Below, piece by piece: positions 19,188-20,010 of a stretch of 20,010 nt of DNA. The notes under the pieces are model-generated. The model was given only the letters and a program-made list of their open reading frames with translations, did no database searches and was not told where the DNA came from. Location: assembly GCA_038317345.1 (NCBI GenBank), contig JBBQBH010000052.1:1-20010 (forward strand), given 5' to 3'. The DNA is from Mayfieldus sp038317345. Lineage in GTDB: Bacteria; Actinomycetota; Thermoleophilia; Solirubrobacterales; 70-9. The translations under genes were made by a program, and so were the position numbers. Positions within the stretch are counted from its first letter, which is position 1. Each line of letters begins with the position of its first letter.

Positions 19188-20010
19188 CTACTCGCCCGAC
19201 TCGCCGTCGCCTGACGGCTCGTCCGGGCTGGGCTCGTCCGAGCCCTCGTCGTCCTCGCCCTTGTCGGCGGTGACGCCGACCTTCGGAGGCTCTTCCTCGT
19301 CGTCCTTGGACTTCGGGGGATGCGTCGGCGGGATGATCGTCAGCTTCAGCGGGTGCTCGTCGTCGCCGGACTGGTCGCGGTCGACCATCACGGTCGAGCC
19401 GGAGCGCATCTCGCCCTGCTTGAGCACCTCGTCGGCGAGCGGGTCCTCGACGTAGCGCTGGATCGCGCGGCGCAGCGGGCGGGCTCCCATCGATGGGTCC
19501 CAGCCCTTGTCGATCAAAAGCTCCTTGGCCTCTTCGGACAGGTCGAGCTGTAGGTCGTGCTCGGCGACCTGGGTGCGGACGCGGTTGATCATCAGGTTGA
19601 TGATCTCCTTGATCTCTTCCTTGGCCAGCTTGTGGAAGACGATGATCTCGTCGATCCGGTTCAGGAATTCCGGCCGGAAGACCTTCTTGAGGTCACTCAT
19701 GATCCGGTTCTTCATGTCCTCGTAGGACATCCCGGTCTCGTCCGACACCGTGAAGCCGATGCTGGTGTTCTTGGCGATCTCCGCGGCCCCGATGTTCGAG
19801 GTCATGATCACGATCGAGTTGCGGAAGTCCACGGTGCGGCCCTGGGCATCGGTCAGCCGCCCGTCCTCGAGGATCTGAAGCAGGATGTTGAAGACGTCGG
19901 GGTGCGCCTTCTCGATCTCGTCGAGCAGCAGCACCGAGTAGGGCTTGCGGCGCACGGCTTCGGTCAGCTGGCCGCCCTCGTCGTAGCCGATGTAGCCCGG
20001 GGGCGAGCCG
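19188..20010 (-). CDS. clpC: ATP-dependent Clp protease ATP-binding subunit ClpC (partial)
   Basis: The C-terminal 273 residues of a ClpC/ClpB-type AAA+ unfoldase; the gene continues beyond the right edge. Visible in order are the pore-loop GSPPGYIGYDEGGQLTEAVRRKPYS, the second-domain Walker B LLLDEIEKAHPDVFN, sensor 1 IVIMTSNIG, the arginine-finger region FRPEFLNRIDEIIVF, and the sensor 2 motif MGARPLRRAIQRYVEDPLA. ClpC feeds unfolded proteins into ClpP. After the normal C-terminus, about 60 residues form an Asp/Glu/Pro/Ser-rich acidic tail (for example KSKDDEEEPPKVGV, then EDDEGSDEPSPDEPSGDGESGE in part). The clpC rather than clpB assignment rests on the context and tail, since the N-terminal half is outside the window. 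Confidence 0.9.
   Translation of the reverse strand, partial: GSPPGYIGYDEGGQLTEAVRRKPYSVLLLDEIEKAHPDVFNILLQILEDGRLTDAQGRTVDFRNSIVIMTSNIGAAEIAKNTSIGFTVSDETGMSYEDMKNRIMSDLKKVFRPEFLNRIDEIIVFHKLAKEEIKEIINLMINRVRTQVAEHDLQLDLSEEAKELLIDKGWDPSMGARPLRRAIQRYVEDPLADEVLKQGEMRSGSTVMVDRDQSGDDEHPLKLTIIPPTHPPKSKDDEEEPPKVGVTADKGEDDEGSDEPSPDEPSGDGESGE

Overview
This is a GC-rich (around two-thirds or more G+C by eye), gene-dense bacterial chromosome segment, most likely from an actinobacterium. The minus-strand block radA, disA, carD, ispD and ispF, with the 3' part of a clpC-type gene at the right edge, is the housekeeping neighbourhood known from mycobacteria and other Actinomycetota. Protein flavour (LVIVD-type propeller, CocE/NonD hydrolase, WS/DGAT acyltransferase, paired SnoaL-like proteins) suggests Thermoleophilia/Solirubrobacterales. 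That placement is inference from remembered families, not a search.

Layout. 160-1604 (+): a two-gene operon, PlsC-like acyltransferase then an SRPBCC protein, with a GTGA overlap. 1614-2576 (-): a long Ala/Arg/Glu-rich coiled-coil protein. 2674-5648 (-): PHP-family phosphatase, ispF and a FadD-like acyl-CoA ligase, tightly packed. 5703-5858 (+): a 51-residue membrane protein. 5871-8526 (-): disA, carD, ispD and a fragment of a luciferase-domain (DUF5519-like) gene. 8672-10058 (+): a WS/DGAT acyltransferase whose N-terminus lies in another frame. 10071-10915 (-): two tandem SnoaL-like paralogues. 10967-12361 (-): radA. 12487-14379 (+): an exported CocE/NonD hydrolase. 14409-15554 (-): an aldo/keto-reductase-like protein. 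15685-17257 (-): an exported LVIVD-type propeller with a polyhistidine tail, its signal peptide out of frame. 17312-18055 (-): a membrane zincin-like metallopeptidase and a 32-residue membrane peptide. 18273-19185 (+): a Rieske protein, a truncated DUF4160 gene and a DUF2442 gene. 19188-20010 (-): the C-terminal part of ClpC.

How it fits together. disA-carD-ispD couples c-di-AMP synthesis, rRNA-linked transcription control and the MEP isoprenoid pathway. ispF, the other MEP gene here, is separated from ispD by the PHP gene, a small divergent gene and a gene remnant. Three lipid genes (PlsC-like, FadD-like, WS/DGAT) lie nearby and could serve acyl-CoA activation and neutral-lipid synthesis.

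The most notable observations are: (i) several genes have a -10-like hexamer 6-7 nt before the start codon, suggesting widespread leaderless transcription; (ii) two genes (WS/DGAT, LVIVD) are each split by an apparent single-base indel near the N-terminus, and ispD has no standard start codon at its expected N-terminus, so sequence errors and real decay must be separated; (iii) a DUF4160 remnant is still coupled by ATGA to an intact DUF2442 gene; (iv) two SnoaL genes share a duplicated leader; (v) a natural His-rich tail. I saw no rRNA, tRNA, CRISPR array, insertion sequence or phage module, and no convincing wholly new multi-gene system.
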